Shown: positions 42,847 through 51,900, counted from the first letter of the stretch. The stretch: 64,000 nt of DNA from Lachnospiraceae bacterium (GCA_024695145.1 JAILIS010000025.1:1-64000); one strand, 5' to 3'. Made by a program: numbers and translations. Notes: generated from the sequence alone by a model not told the origin.

Positions 42847-43716
42847 TTACGTATATCCGAGTGATTTGAGCTTTTCGAATACGGCGTCCGCAATGGCGTC
42901 GTATGATGCCTGTGACAGATGCGTATTGTCTTCGCTGTAGCCGTATTGATTGATCAGATCGATCACATCCATATAGTGTTCACCGTAATGAGCTTTAAGA
43001 TCGTTGTTGATCGGAACGTACAGGTCTCCGAGAATATGACGTGATGTTGTACCTATCATAATGTATTTGTCTATGCCGCCCTCTGCAATAAAACGGTCAA
43101 CATCGTTTATGACAGGGGCGGTGTCGGAATTTGGATCCCCGTCGTTGGCCCAGTCACATGAACCTACCCAGAATATGTATATCTTGTCCGGATCGATCGT
43201 CTGGTTCATATGATCGCTGTCAGTATATACCCACAGTATGTCATGCGTCTTGTAGCCGTAGAATCCGTATCCTTCCACGGGTACATTAACCTTTTTCTTA
43301 AGACGCTCGTAAGGAGCATTGGCCAGATTGTCATTGTTGTGTCCGAGTGATCCCTGGGTAAGGGAATCACCGAGCCAGACTATCCCCTTTGCATCGGACT
43401 TCGGGGAAGCCGTTTCTTCGGTAACCGGAGTCTCATCAGCAGCCGGGGTCTCTTCAGCAGCCGGGGCCTCATCAGCAGCCGGGGTCTCTTCAGCAGCCGG
43501 GGCCTCATCAGCAGACGGAGCTTCTTCAGTAGCCGGAGCTTCCTGCGTGGCCGAAGACTCTTCGGGAGCCAAAGTGACAGTTTCACTTACAACCGCATCT
43601 TCCGCTATGACATCCATAGGTTCGCTTTTTGAGGAACCGCTGCAGGCCGAAAGGGCCGTAATGATCATTACCGATAATAAGACTGCAGATACTGATTTTA
43701 CGTTTTTGATTTTCAT
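42847..43716 (-). CDS. SGNH/GDSL-hydrolase lipoprotein with Ala/Glu/Pro repeat linker
   Basis: The 289-residue lipoprotein has a signal peptide with lipobox LSAC, an acidic repeat linker (residues about 45-108, unit APAAEETPAADE), and an SGNH hydrolase domain with block I GDSLTQG and the Asp/His end SEDNTHLS. Members remove acyl or acetyl groups from sugars; a surface esterase fits the divergent xylan-degradation genes (inference). GGAGGATGGAAA precedes ATG 43716; the longer frame upstream overlaps the promoter. The gene is flanked by a shared terminator and an overlapping divergent promoter. Confidence 0.87.
   Translation of the reverse strand: MKIKNVKSVSAVLLSVMIITALSACSGSSKSEPMDVIAEDAVVSETVTLAPEESSATQEAPATEEAPSADEAPAAEETPAADEAPAAEETPAADETPVTEETASPKSDAKGIVWLGDSLTQGSLGHNNDNLANAPYERLKKKVNVPVEGYGFYGYKTHDILWVYTDSDHMNQTIDPDKIYIFWVGSCDWANDGDPNSDTAPVINDVDRFIAEGGIDKYIMIGTTSRHILGDLYVPINNDLKAHYGEHYMDVIDLINQYGYSEDNTHLSQASYDAIADAVFEKLKSLGYT
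43438..43509 (-). repeat. Two perfect 36-bp tandem repeats in the lipoprotein linker
   Basis: Bases 43438-43473 and 43474-43509 are identical 36-base units; degenerate copies flank them on both sides. Each encodes twelve residues of APAAEETPAADE type, so copy-number change would keep the frame and alter the distance of the enzyme from the membrane. Confidence 0.88.
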
Positions 43717-43740
43717 TTTCCATCCTCCACTATATAGCTT

Positions 43741-43755
43741 ATTATATGATATAAT
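43741..43755. promoter_or_regulatory. Overlapping divergent -10 elements
   Basis: On the + strand an extended -10 TGATATAAT has its TATAAT at 43750-43755, serving the GH115 operon. On the - strand TATAAT occupies 43746-43741, about 25 bases before the SGNH ATG. The two would compete for polymerase. -35 elements are weak on both sides. Confidence 0.55.
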
Positions 43756-43797
43756 TGAGTTCCAGTGCAATTTGTTTCTATCGAAGGAGTGCCGGGT

Positions 43798-46728
43798 ATG
43801 GGTTTTACAATCACAACTGAAAGCATCAGGGATAATCAGACCGTGTTCATCTATGAGGAATGCGCTTTTTCAGGTGTTCGGAAAACAGCCGGATGGGTAA
43901 GGGACGACATTGAAAAAGTGTTCGGAGTCAAGCCTATAGGGGTCGAGTATGCCAATTTCAACGACACCGCCGCTTTTTTCTCACATCCGGTATTCTTCGG
44001 GACCGTAGGCAACAGTGATGTTCTTGATGCACTTGCATCCGAAGGCAGGATCGATCTTTTTGATGTTGCAAAAGAGCGGGAAGTGTACTCTTTCAAGATC
44101 GTAAACGGCCTTCAATTCGGCGGATTCGAGTTCGAATCCGCGCTTATCATTGCAGGTTCCGATAAACGCGGGACCATATACGGCCTCCTGAAACTCTCGG
44201 AACTTTTAGGGGTGTCTCCTTTTGTGAACTGGCTTGATGTCAAGCCGGCTTCAAAGGACAGGTTCACACTCCTGACGGAGGATTCGTTTGTGTCGCGTAC
44301 GCCGTCGGTTCAGTACAGAGGATTTTTCATCAATGATGAGTGGCCGGCATTCGGCACGTGGTGTGAACGCAATTTCGGCGGATTCAACGTCAAGGTTTAC
44401 AGCCTTCTGTTTGAACTGCTCCTCCGGCTGAAAGGTAATTATATGTGGCCCGCCATGTGGACGAGCGTTTTTTATGAGGACGGTCCCAAGGAGGCCTGTG
44501 CGGCCCTTGCGGACGAGCTTGGTATCGTCATGGGTACATCCCATCACGAACCGTGTCTGAGGCAGGGAGAGGAGTACTCGCATCTGCGGGGGAAAGATTC
44601 CGTCTACGGTGATGCTTGGGATTTTGTCTCAAACAGGGACGGGATCATTAGATTCTGGGAGGACGGTATCAGCCAAAGATGTAAATACGAAAACATCATC
44701 ACGCTTGGAATGCGGGGAGAAAATGACACGAAGATATTAAAAGACGATGCTCCGCTTTCCGATAATATTGAGCTCCTTCGCGATGTGATCTCAACGCAGA
44801 ACAGGATAATAGCCGATAAGACCGGGAAGGATCCAAAAGATACAAAAAGGCTCTTTGCACTCTACAAGGAAACAGAACCGTTTTATTACGGTGATGATAC
44901 TGTGCAGGGCCTGATGGACGATCAGTGTCTGGACGGCGTAACTGTTTTACTGTGTGATGATAATCACGGAAACCTGCGGACACTGCCTTCAGAGAAGATG
45001 CTTGATCATAACGGTGGGTTCGGCATGTATTACCACTTTGATTATCACGGGGAACCCGTATCGTATGAATGGTTTAACACCACGTATCTTCCGAAGGTAT
45101 GGGAGCAGATGACCATGGCTTACGATAACGGCGTAAGGACGATCTGGATAGTAAATGTCGGGGATCTTTTCACCAATGAATATCCTCTGGCATTCTTCCT
45201 TGATCTGGCGTATGACTTTGATATATGGGGAACATCGGACAAAAACAGCGCCGGGAACTATACGGCGTACTTTGTCAGCCGTAATTTCCCCACGCTGTCC
45301 GAAAATGACAGGCAGATGATACAAAAACTGCTGCTCGGATATACGCGGATAACTTCGATGCGAAGGACCGAGGCGATGAATGACAGTGTGTATGCTCCGG
45401 CAACGTACGGTGAGAGCGAAAGAATGCTCTCACAGATCGACGATCTTATGAAAAATGCCGCAAAACTGTATGAAACGCTTGATGAGGATACGGCATTCGT
45501 CTTTTACGAGATCGTGTATCTGCCTCTTACCGCCACACTCAATGTTCAGAAAATGTGGCTTTTGTGCGGCCTTAATCATTACTATGCCTCCATCGGATCG
45601 ACTGCAGCCAATATGTTTGCGCATGACATAAAAGATTGTATCAAAAAAGACAGGAAACTTATGGAAAAGCTTGATACGGTCCGCAAAGGGAAATGGTACG
45701 GCATGGGCAGGAGCGAGCATATCGGGTTTACCCGGTGGTGCGCGGAAGAGTGCCGTTATCCGGTGATCCACACGGTAGAGCCGTCAGACAGTCCGAGGCT
45801 TATCGTCAGCAACCCCGTTACGGGAGAATACACTGAGGGCGGCTTCTGGTCCGGCAGGACGCTCACGATGCCCGATGCCCTCAATCCCGTCGTGTGCGGC
45901 GGATATATATACCTTTCCGCGGCATCGTCGAAAAAGGTTCCGGTCAAGGTCACGACAAAGGATCCCTTTCTTGAGATCACAAAGGTACCGAAAAATGTCA
46001 AGAGCGAGAAGCTTGAGAAACTGTTTGTATTTGTTGACAGGATGAAGATATCGGATGATATTGATCTTGCGGTCGGGAAGATAAAGATCAGTACACCGGA
46101 GAGGGATATTGAAGTGAGAGTTCCGGTAAACAATACAAAAGACGGAAAGGATGCAGCCGACAATACGTTTTTGTACTGCAGTGATGAAGGGTCATCCTTT
46201 GCCGATCATATAAGCATGAATGCGGCAAGCTTTTATGAAAGATCAAACGGCACTCCCTGCGGATCGTTTGAGATCATAAAGGGTTACGGAAGAGGAGGAG
46301 ATGCCGTAAAAGTTTATCCTCAGAACGTGACTTTTACGCCCGGATCATCCCCGTATATAAAATATGCATTTATCCTGAAACAGGCAGGCATCTATAATGT
46401 CAGGATGTATACGTCGCCCGCAAACCCCGCTTATCCCGGAGGGAACATAATGTTTGGCATTGCGGTCGGGGACGGTGATACGATGTACGTTAACATGCTT
46501 CCTGATCATTACAGGGTAGAAGACGGCGAGCAGCCGTGGATGAGTTCGTTCCTTGCCAATGTCCGTGTGATCGATATACCGCTGAAATTTGAAAAGGGAT
46601 TTAATACACTTAAGATATCGGCCGTATCTTTGGGATTTGTTCTCGAGAAGATCGTGATAACACCACAGGAGAATCCGATCCCGTATTCGTATCTCGGGCC
46701 GCCGCAGTCGTATTGCGTCAGTTCATAG
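43798..46728 (+). CDS. Glycoside hydrolase family 115 alpha-glucuronidase
   Basis: GH115 enzymes remove (4-O-methyl)glucuronic acid from xylan side chains. This 976-residue protein has the family's layout: an N-terminal alpha/beta domain (IIAGSDKRGTIYGLLKLSEL), the catalytic barrel (YRGFFINDEWPAFGTW, RLKGNYMWPAMW, GTSHHEPCLR, DDNHGNLRTLP) and C-terminal beta domains with a final carbohydrate-binding-like part. No signal peptide is present, so it acts in the cytoplasm. GAAGGAG lies before ATG 43798, which I prefer to the GTG eleven codons upstream. It starts a three-gene xylo-oligosaccharide operon. Confidence 0.93.
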   Translation: MGFTITTESIRDNQTVFIYEECAFSGVRKTAGWVRDDIEKVFGVKPIGVEYANFNDTAAFFSHPVFFGTVGNSDVLDALASEGRIDLFDVAKEREVYSFKIVNGLQFGGFEFESALIIAGSDKRGTIYGLLKLSELLGVSPFVNWLDVKPASKDRFTLLTEDSFVSRTPSVQYRGFFINDEWPAFGTWCERNFGGFNVKVYSLLFELLLRLKGNYMWPAMWTSVFYEDGPKEACAALADELGIVMGTSHHEPCLRQGEEYSHLRGKDSVYGDAWDFVSNRDGIIRFWEDGISQRCKYENIITLGMRGENDTKILKDDAPLSDNIELLRDVISTQNRIIADKTGKDPKDTKRLFALYKETEPFYYGDDTVQGLMDDQCLDGVTVLLCDDNHGNLRTLPSEKMLDHNGGFGMYYHFDYHGEPVSYEWFNTTYLPKVWEQMTMAYDNGVRTIWIVNVGDLFTNEYPLAFFLDLAYDFDIWGTSDKNSAGNYTAYFVSRNFPTLSENDRQMIQKLLLGYTRITSMRRTEAMNDSVYAPATYGESERMLSQIDDLMKNAAKLYETLDEDTAFVFYEIVYLPLTATLNVQKMWLLCGLNHYYASIGSTAANMFAHDIKDCIKKDRKLMEKLDTVRKGKWYGMGRSEHIGFTRWCAEECRYPVIHTVEPSDSPRLIVSNPVTGEYTEGGFWSGRTLTMPDALNPVVCGGYIYLSAASSKKVPVKVTTKDPFLEITKVPKNVKSEKLEKLFVFVDRMKISDDIDLAVGKIKISTPERDIEVRVPVNNTKDGKDAADNTFLYCSDEGSSFADHISMNAASFYERSNGTPCGSFEIIKGYGRGGDAVKVYPQNVTFTPGSSPYIKYAFILKQAGIYNVRMYTSPANPAYPGGNIMFGIAVGDGDTMYVNMLPDHYRVEDGEQPWMSSFLANVRVIDIPLKFEKGFNTLKISAVSLGFVLEKIVITPQENPIPYSYLGPPQSYCVSS

Positions 46729-46750
46729 AAAAAGTCAGTCGGAGGATATT

Positions 46751-48382
46751 ATGTCAACCATACGATTTGCCAGAGTATTTACGGATAACGCCGTATTACA
46801 GAGGAACAAGCCGATCCGCATATGGGGATTTGCAAAGAAGAATTCGAAGGTCACTGTCGAGTTTGCGGGAAATAAAAGTGAATGCACCGCAGATGATAAC
46901 GGGAGATTTGATGTCACTTTCCCGCAGATGGATAAGGGTGGGCCTTATACGTTAAGCGCATTTGATGATGAAGGCGGCAGTACAAAGAGCAGCGGGATAA
47001 TGACAGGCGATGTCATCATATTGTGCGGCCAGTCAAATATGGAGTTTCCGATGGTCCGCGTAAAGGAGACATACCCCGCTGAATGGGAAGGTAAGTTCGA
47101 TAAACTAATAAGAGCATTCAAAGTGACCGAGAACGGAGTATTTACGGCTCCGCTTGCCGATGTCGAGACCGGACAGTGGAATGAACTTGCAGCCGATACC
47201 ATAGACGACTATTCCGCGGTCGGCTATTTTACGGCAAAACATCTGCGCCTTCAGGAGGATGTTGCCGTGGGTCTTGTCGATCTTACTCTCGGCGGAGTGA
47301 TAATGGAAGCATTTATGAGTCCCGAGATGCTCGAAGGCTTTTCGGATGCTCTTTCGGAGGCGGAAAAGTTCAAGGATGATACGTACAGACTGAAGGTACT
47401 TGAGGACAATGAAAAGAATGCACAGGAATGGCTTTCGGAACTCGACAAAAAGGACGCAGGCAGAATAAACCGTTTTGAGGACGGCTGCAGGATACTAAAA
47501 GACGGCAGGGACATAGTTCTTCCCGATTTTTTCTCAGATACGGAGCTTGCCGGTTTTGTCGGCAGCCTCTGGATCGCGAGAACTTTCACCGTGCCGCCCG
47601 AATATGTCGGTAAAAAGGCTGTTTTGTGGTTCGGAGCGATCACCGATTTCGATCACTGTTACCTTAACGGAACGTTCATAGGCACTACGGATTACTGTTA
47701 TCCTCCGAGGAGGTATGAGATCCCGGAAGGTCTTATCAAAGACGGAGAGAATACGCTCGTATTTCGTATCGGAGTAGAAAAAGGATACGGAAGAGTCACC
47801 CCGGGAAAACTGTACGGCATAGTATTCGGAGAGGGGATAAGGACCACGGACAGTTTCACGGAAGGAGTGGATGGTGCCGATCATATTGAGCATATTGGCG
47901 GAGTATGGAAATATATCATCGGCTGTCATATGGATCCTCCCCAAGAGACAGTATTTGTCAACTGGAAGCCGACGGCACTGTATAACGGAATGCTCGCTCC
48001 GCTTGCGGGAATGAGCGTATGCGCTTTTGCCTATTATCAGGGGGAGAGCAACTGCGGGAAATACACGGAATATACGGAGCTGACTCACAGGTTTGTAAGA
48101 CAGATACAAGATATGTGGGGAGATATCCCTTTCATCTGCGTACAGCTTCCGGAGTTCAATACACGTATGGAAGAGATCAGCTTCGATCACGGAGAGGGCT
48201 GGAGAGGCGTTATGGCAGCGCAGGAGGAATGTACGTCCATTCCGGGATATCATCTTGTAAGATCATACGGATGCGGAGAACTCAATGACATACATCCGCA
48301 AAGAAAAGAACCCATCGGACGTATGATCGCCGAAGTACTTTGCGATCTGCGTGATCAGAAGAGCGGCGGACAGAAAGTATGA
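46751..48382 (+). CDS. Sialate-O-acetylesterase-like SGNH carbohydrate esterase
   Basis: The 543-residue protein matches the SASA esterase family. It begins with a beta domain (ARVFTDNAVLQRNKPIRIWG), then the SGNH nucleophile motif ILCGQSNMEFPM, an inserted jelly-roll-like domain (FVGSLWIARTFTVPPEYVG), then YYQGESNC and the Asp/His motif LNDIHPQRKEPIG. Placed between GH115 and GH8, it most likely removes acetyl groups from xylo-oligosaccharides rather than from sialic acid; this is inference from context. There is no signal peptide. GGAGGAT precedes the ATG, and its stop overlaps the next start (ATGA). Confidence 0.9.
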   Translation: MSTIRFARVFTDNAVLQRNKPIRIWGFAKKNSKVTVEFAGNKSECTADDNGRFDVTFPQMDKGGPYTLSAFDDEGGSTKSSGIMTGDVIILCGQSNMEFPMVRVKETYPAEWEGKFDKLIRAFKVTENGVFTAPLADVETGQWNELAADTIDDYSAVGYFTAKHLRLQEDVAVGLVDLTLGGVIMEAFMSPEMLEGFSDALSEAEKFKDDTYRLKVLEDNEKNAQEWLSELDKKDAGRINRFEDGCRILKDGRDIVLPDFFSDTELAGFVGSLWIARTFTVPPEYVGKKAVLWFGAITDFDHCYLNGTFIGTTDYCYPPRRYEIPEGLIKDGENTLVFRIGVEKGYGRVTPGKLYGIVFGEGIRTTDSFTEGVDGADHIEHIGGVWKYIIGCHMDPPQETVFVNWKPTALYNGMLAPLAGMSVCAFAYYQGESNCGKYTEYTELTHRFVRQIQDMWGDIPFICVQLPEFNTRMEEISFDHGEGWRGVMAAQEECTSIPGYHLVRSYGCGELNDIHPQRKEPIGRMIAEVLCDLRDQKSGGQKV

Positions 48383-49536
48383 AAGGATCCTATATTACAG
48401 GAAAATACCCGAATTTCTTCGAAGCGGCCGGATATTCATCCGATGATACGGAACGCAGGATCGAGGAGATCTTTGATACGCTTTTTTACGGATCGGACGA
48501 TGAGCGGATATACCATGCGGTCGGTGATGACATGGCATTTATCATGGATACGGGAAATATCGATGCCAGGACAGAGGGCATGAGCTACGGCATGATGATG
48601 TGCGTGCAGCTTGACCGCAGGGAGGAGTTTGACCGGATATGGAAATGGGCAAAGACCCATATGTTTCTTACCGATGGCCCCAACAAAGGGTTTTTCTGCT
48701 GGTCGAATGCTCCTTGCGGAAGCAAAAACGCTGACGGTGCGGCTCCCGACGGAGAAGAGTACTTTGCCATGGCTCTGCTGTTTGCATCAAGCCGCTGGGG
48801 TGACGGTGAAGGGATATATGAATACAGCCGCGAGGCATGCGATATACTGCATGAAATGATAAGAGAAGGGGATGAAACGAAAGGACGTGGGATGTTCGAT
48901 CCCGGCAATCATCTGATCCGTTTTATCTGCGAGGCTGATTTTACCGATCCTTCATATCATCTGCCCCACTTTTATGAGATTTTCTCAAAGAGGGCTTATC
49001 CGCAGGACCGTCCTTTTTTCGGCAAAGCCGCCGAAGCGAGCAGGCAGTATCTGCACAGGGCGTGCCATGATATAACCGGACTTTGCAGTGAATTTGCATA
49101 TTTTGACGGAAGAGCGTATGAGAAAGGTAAGGACACCTGGGGAAGACACGACTGGTATTATTCCGATGCATACAGGACGATAATGAACATCGCCCTGGAT
49201 CACATCTGGTTTGATAAGGATCCGTGGCAGGAAGAAGAAGGCGAGAGGTTCCTTCATTTTATGTGTCATACGATCACCGAAAGTAGATGGGACAAGGTCA
49301 TTGAGGTTGACGGGACGGTACTTGATACGGATGCACTTCATCCCGTGGCTGTCATTGCAACAAACGCAGCAGCGGCAGCTCTTATCGGCAGTTCGTCACC
49401 GGCGTGTCCCGATGCCGTTACGGTCCTTCATAAATTCTGGAACACACCGCTTCGCACCGGGAAGCGGCGCTACTACGACAACTGCCTCTATTTTTTCTCT
49501 TTTCTGCTTCTGTCCGGCGGGTACAGGATCTTCTGA
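48379..49536 (+). CDS. GH8 reducing-end xylose-releasing exo-oligoxylanase (Rex)
   Basis: The 385-residue cytoplasmic enzyme belongs to glycoside hydrolase family 8. The general acid Glu lies in ARTEGMSYGMMM, and the catalytic Asp region WGRHDWYYSDAYRT is present. The GPNKGFFCWSN and SDPSYHLPHFYEIF-like (FTDPSYHLPHFYEIFS) segments match the Rex subgroup, which takes single xyloses from the reducing end of xylo-oligosaccharides. It is coupled to the esterase by ATGA. Together with GH115 the set would convert decorated xylo-oligomers to free sugars. Confidence 0.92.
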   Translation: MKGSYITGKYPNFFEAAGYSSDDTERRIEEIFDTLFYGSDDERIYHAVGDDMAFIMDTGNIDARTEGMSYGMMMCVQLDRREEFDRIWKWAKTHMFLTDGPNKGFFCWSNAPCGSKNADGAAPDGEEYFAMALLFASSRWGDGEGIYEYSREACDILHEMIREGDETKGRGMFDPGNHLIRFICEADFTDPSYHLPHFYEIFSKRAYPQDRPFFGKAAEASRQYLHRACHDITGLCSEFAYFDGRAYEKGKDTWGRHDWYYSDAYRTIMNIALDHIWFDKDPWQEEEGERFLHFMCHTITESRWDKVIEVDGTVLDTDALHPVAVIATNAAAAALIGSSSPACPDAVTVLHKFWNTPLRTGKRRYYDNCLYFFSFLLLSGGYRIF

Positions 49537-49537
49537 T

Positions 49538-49566
49538 TTGCGAAGTTCCCTTTAGTGTGGTAAAAT
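49538..49566 (+). promoter_or_regulatory. Promoter placed for a leaderless PPTase transcript
   Basis: TTGCGA at 49538-49543 and TAAAAT at 49561-49566 have 17 bases between. The start point would be about 49573, two bases before ATG 49575, and no ribosome binding site exists there. Confidence 0.5.
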
Positions 49567-49574
49567 CCCAAAGT

Positions 49575-50300
49575 ATGTGTGAGCATTGTGTCGTTTCGGG
49601 AATGACTTTTCCGGTACGCTCTTATGTGACGGATATTTCCAGGCCCGGTTCTTTTTATGACAAATGGTTTTATAAGATGCCGCGGTCACGTCAGGAGAAG
49701 TGCGAAAGGTTTCGGTTCAAAGATGACAAAAAGCGGTGCATCATCTCTTATGCGCTTTTGGTAAATGCCCTTCATGAACTGGCAGAAGATCTCGGGACGG
49801 ACAAAACGTGGCAGCTGACAGAGGGCTTTCCCGCCATATCGGCAGATGCCAACGGCAAGCCGGCCTTTTCGGATATTCCTGTTTTTTTTAACATCTCACA
49901 TTCGGGCGAGCGTGTTATGGTCTGTCTGTCTCCCGGTGAAACAGGATGCGATGTCGAACACAAGAGCAACGGTGCACTGAAGATCGCGAAGAGATTCTTT
50001 GCTCCGGCCGAATACGAGTATCTTCTTCAAATATCCGATGAGAGCGAACAGTCCGGGGAATTTACAAGGATCTGGACGCTCAAGGAGAGCGTGGTCAAAT
50101 GCTGCGGAGAAGGTATCAGACACGAGTTCAGTGATTTTTCGGTCATAGATGACGGCTGTGCGGTAAAGAGCATAAAGCTTGACGGCGGTGACGGGTTGTA
50201 TCATATGAAAGAATATGACGCTGAGAACGGATACTGCTACAGCTGCTGCAGCATATATGATGACTTTGAGCCCGGGATAAGAAACATTAAGTTTACATAA
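49575..50300 (+). CDS. 4'-phosphopantetheinyl transferase (Sfp type)
   Basis: The enzyme moves phosphopantetheine from CoA to carrier proteins. The Sfp-type motifs are present: FFNISHSGERVMVCLS, GCDVEH (metal Asp and Glu) and IWTLKESVVKCCGEG (W-x-x-KE-x-x-K). The length is 241 residues from ATG 49575 (MCEHCVVSG); a GTG at 49557 would add six residues but lies within the probable -10 element. No NRPS or PKS lies in the window; the substrate may be the fatty-acid carrier or a distant pathway. Confidence 0.9.
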   Translation: MCEHCVVSGMTFPVRSYVTDISRPGSFYDKWFYKMPRSRQEKCERFRFKDDKKRCIISYALLVNALHELAEDLGTDKTWQLTEGFPAISADANGKPAFSDIPVFFNISHSGERVMVCLSPGETGCDVEHKSNGALKIAKRFFAPAEYEYLLQISDESEQSGEFTRIWTLKESVVKCCGEGIRHEFSDFSVIDDGCAVKSIKLDGGDGLYHMKEYDAENGYCYSCCSIYDDFEPGIRNIKFT

Positions 50301-50329
50301 CATTGACATAAACATTGAAAGGATTAAAG

Positions 50330-51763
50330 ATGGCTGACAATACCAAAAAAGAAAAGGAATACTTTGAGAACCGTCCTGTCTCGATGAATGAAGGCAACAA
50401 TCTGCTTCAGATCGAGGAACATATGTATATCCTTGATGATATCGAAAAGCCCAATGTATTCAGAAATATGTTCCCGTATTCGGAAGTTCCGAAGATCCCG
50501 TTCAATGACAGGACCGTTCCTCACAACATGCCGAAAGAGATATGGATAACCGATACCACATTTCGTGACGGGCAGCAGTCGAGAGCTCCGTATACGACGG
50601 AACAGATCGTGACCATATACGATTATCTTCACAGGCTCGGCGGCCCGAACGGTATGATCCGTGCGAGCGAATTCTTCCTGTATTCCAAGAAGGACAGGGA
50701 TGCTGTCGATAAGTGCCTCGAGCGCGGATATAAATTCCCGGAAGTCACCGGCTGGATCAGAGCCAAGAAGGAGGACTTCAAGCTCGTCAAGGAGATAGGA
50801 CTTCCCGAGACCGGAATACTCGTCAGCTGCAGTGATTATCATATTTTCTTAAAGCTCAAGATGACAAGACGCCAGGCGATGGATCATTATCTTTCCATAG
50901 TACGCGACTGTCTTGAAGAAGGCATTTCGGTAAGATGCCATCTTGAGGATATCACAAGAGCGGATATTTACGGATATGTTGTTCCGTTCTGTCTGGAACT
51001 TATGAAGCTCATGGAAGAGTATAAGATACCTATCAAGGTCAGAGCGTGTGACACTATGGGATACGGCGTCAACTATCCCGGTGCGGTCATACCGCGAAGT
51101 GTTCAGGGTATAATCTATGCGCTCCATACCCATGCAGGGGTTCCGTGTGAACTGATCGAGTGGCACGGGCACAATGATTTTTACAAATCGGTCGTAAACT
51201 CCACCACAGCCTGGATATACGGATGCTGCGGTGTCAACACATCGCTTTTCGGTATAGGAGAAAGAACAGGTAATACGCCGCTTGAAGCCATGGTATTTGA
51301 ATATGCACAGCTTCGCGGCACCCTTAACGGCATGGATACGAGAGTGATCACGGAGCTTGCCGAATACTATGAAAAAGAGATAGGATATCATATCCCGCCG
51401 CGTACGCCTTTTGTCGGCAGCAACTTCAACGTGACGAGAGCGGGCATACATGCGGACGGTCTTCTAAAGAACGAGGAGATATACAATATATTCGATACCG
51501 AGAAGTTCTTAAACCGTCCGGTACTTTGCGCGGTATCAAACACATCGGGACTTGCGGGTATCGCTCACTGGATCAACTCATTTTACAAGCTCAGTGATAA
51601 CGATCAGTATTCCAAGAACGATCAGCTCATAGTCGAGCTCAAGAAATGGGTCGATGCCCAGTATAATGAGGGCCGTGTTACCGTTATCGCCGACGACGAG
51701 CTGGTCCGTCAGATCGAAAAGACCGCAAAAGCGCTTGGAGTATGTGCTCCGTCAGAGAGATAA
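50330..51763 (+). CDS. Citrate/homocitrate/isopropylmalate synthase family enzyme
   Basis: The 477-residue TIM-barrel protein belongs to the DRE-TIM acyltransferases: the catalytic TTFRDGQQSRAPYT (usual T-x-RDGEQ, here with Q), the metal-binding WHGHNDFYKSVVN, GIGERTGNTPLEAM, and RAGIHADGLLKNEEIYNIFD. It lacks the LeuA regulatory domain. The RDGQQ pattern and whole layout recall clostridial proteins related to Re-citrate synthase, so it may supply glutamate precursors in place of GltA; isopropylmalate or homocitrate synthesis remains possible. AAAGGATTAAAG precedes ATG 50330. Confidence 0.8.
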   Translation: MADNTKKEKEYFENRPVSMNEGNNLLQIEEHMYILDDIEKPNVFRNMFPYSEVPKIPFNDRTVPHNMPKEIWITDTTFRDGQQSRAPYTTEQIVTIYDYLHRLGGPNGMIRASEFFLYSKKDRDAVDKCLERGYKFPEVTGWIRAKKEDFKLVKEIGLPETGILVSCSDYHIFLKLKMTRRQAMDHYLSIVRDCLEEGISVRCHLEDITRADIYGYVVPFCLELMKLMEEYKIPIKVRACDTMGYGVNYPGAVIPRSVQGIIYALHTHAGVPCELIEWHGHNDFYKSVVNSTTAWIYGCCGVNTSLFGIGERTGNTPLEAMVFEYAQLRGTLNGMDTRVITELAEYYEKEIGYHIPPRTPFVGSNFNVTRAGIHADGLLKNEEIYNIFDTEKFLNRPVLCAVSNTSGLAGIAHWINSFYKLSDNDQYSKNDQLIVELKKWVDAQYNEGRVTVIADDELVRQIEKTAKALGVCAPSER

Positions 51764-51795
51764 CCCCGCTTTTTCAAAGGTTTCCCAAAAACATG

Positions 51796-51823
51796 TTGAC
51801 AATCATGAAAAAAGGATTATAAT
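51796..51823 (+). promoter_or_regulatory. Consensus promoter of the metal-efflux operon
   Basis: TTGACA at 51796-51801 and TATAAT at 51818-51823 are exact sigma-A consensus elements 16 bases apart. The start point would be near 51830, immediately before the palindromic operator. Confidence 0.85.
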
Positions 51824-51831
51824 ATGATCAA

Positions 51832-51855
51832 ACATATGAATAAGTGTTCATATGT
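51832..51855. promoter_or_regulatory. ArsR/SmtB-type operator
   Basis: ACATATGAA (51832-51840), a six-base centre, and TTCATATGT (51847-51855) form a perfect 9-6-9 palindrome. This resembles the imperfect 12-2-12 ATATGAA-TTCATAT operators of zinc-sensing SmtB/CzrA repressors. It covers the expected transcription start, and a further half site (ATTCATAT) lies at 51872-51879. An ArsR gene is encoded in the same operon. Confidence 0.78.
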
Positions 51856-51900
51856 AAAAACGAATGATGATATTCATATCAGGAAAGGAAGTAGACGACA

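Noticed and set aside
43438..43509. CRISPR-like direct repeats
   Set aside because: The two 36-base copies are contiguous with no spacers and encode an in-frame protein repeat.
43319..43900. 193-codon + strand frame crossing the repeat region
   Set aside because: It is the complement of the lipoprotein linker repeats and runs through the divergent promoter.
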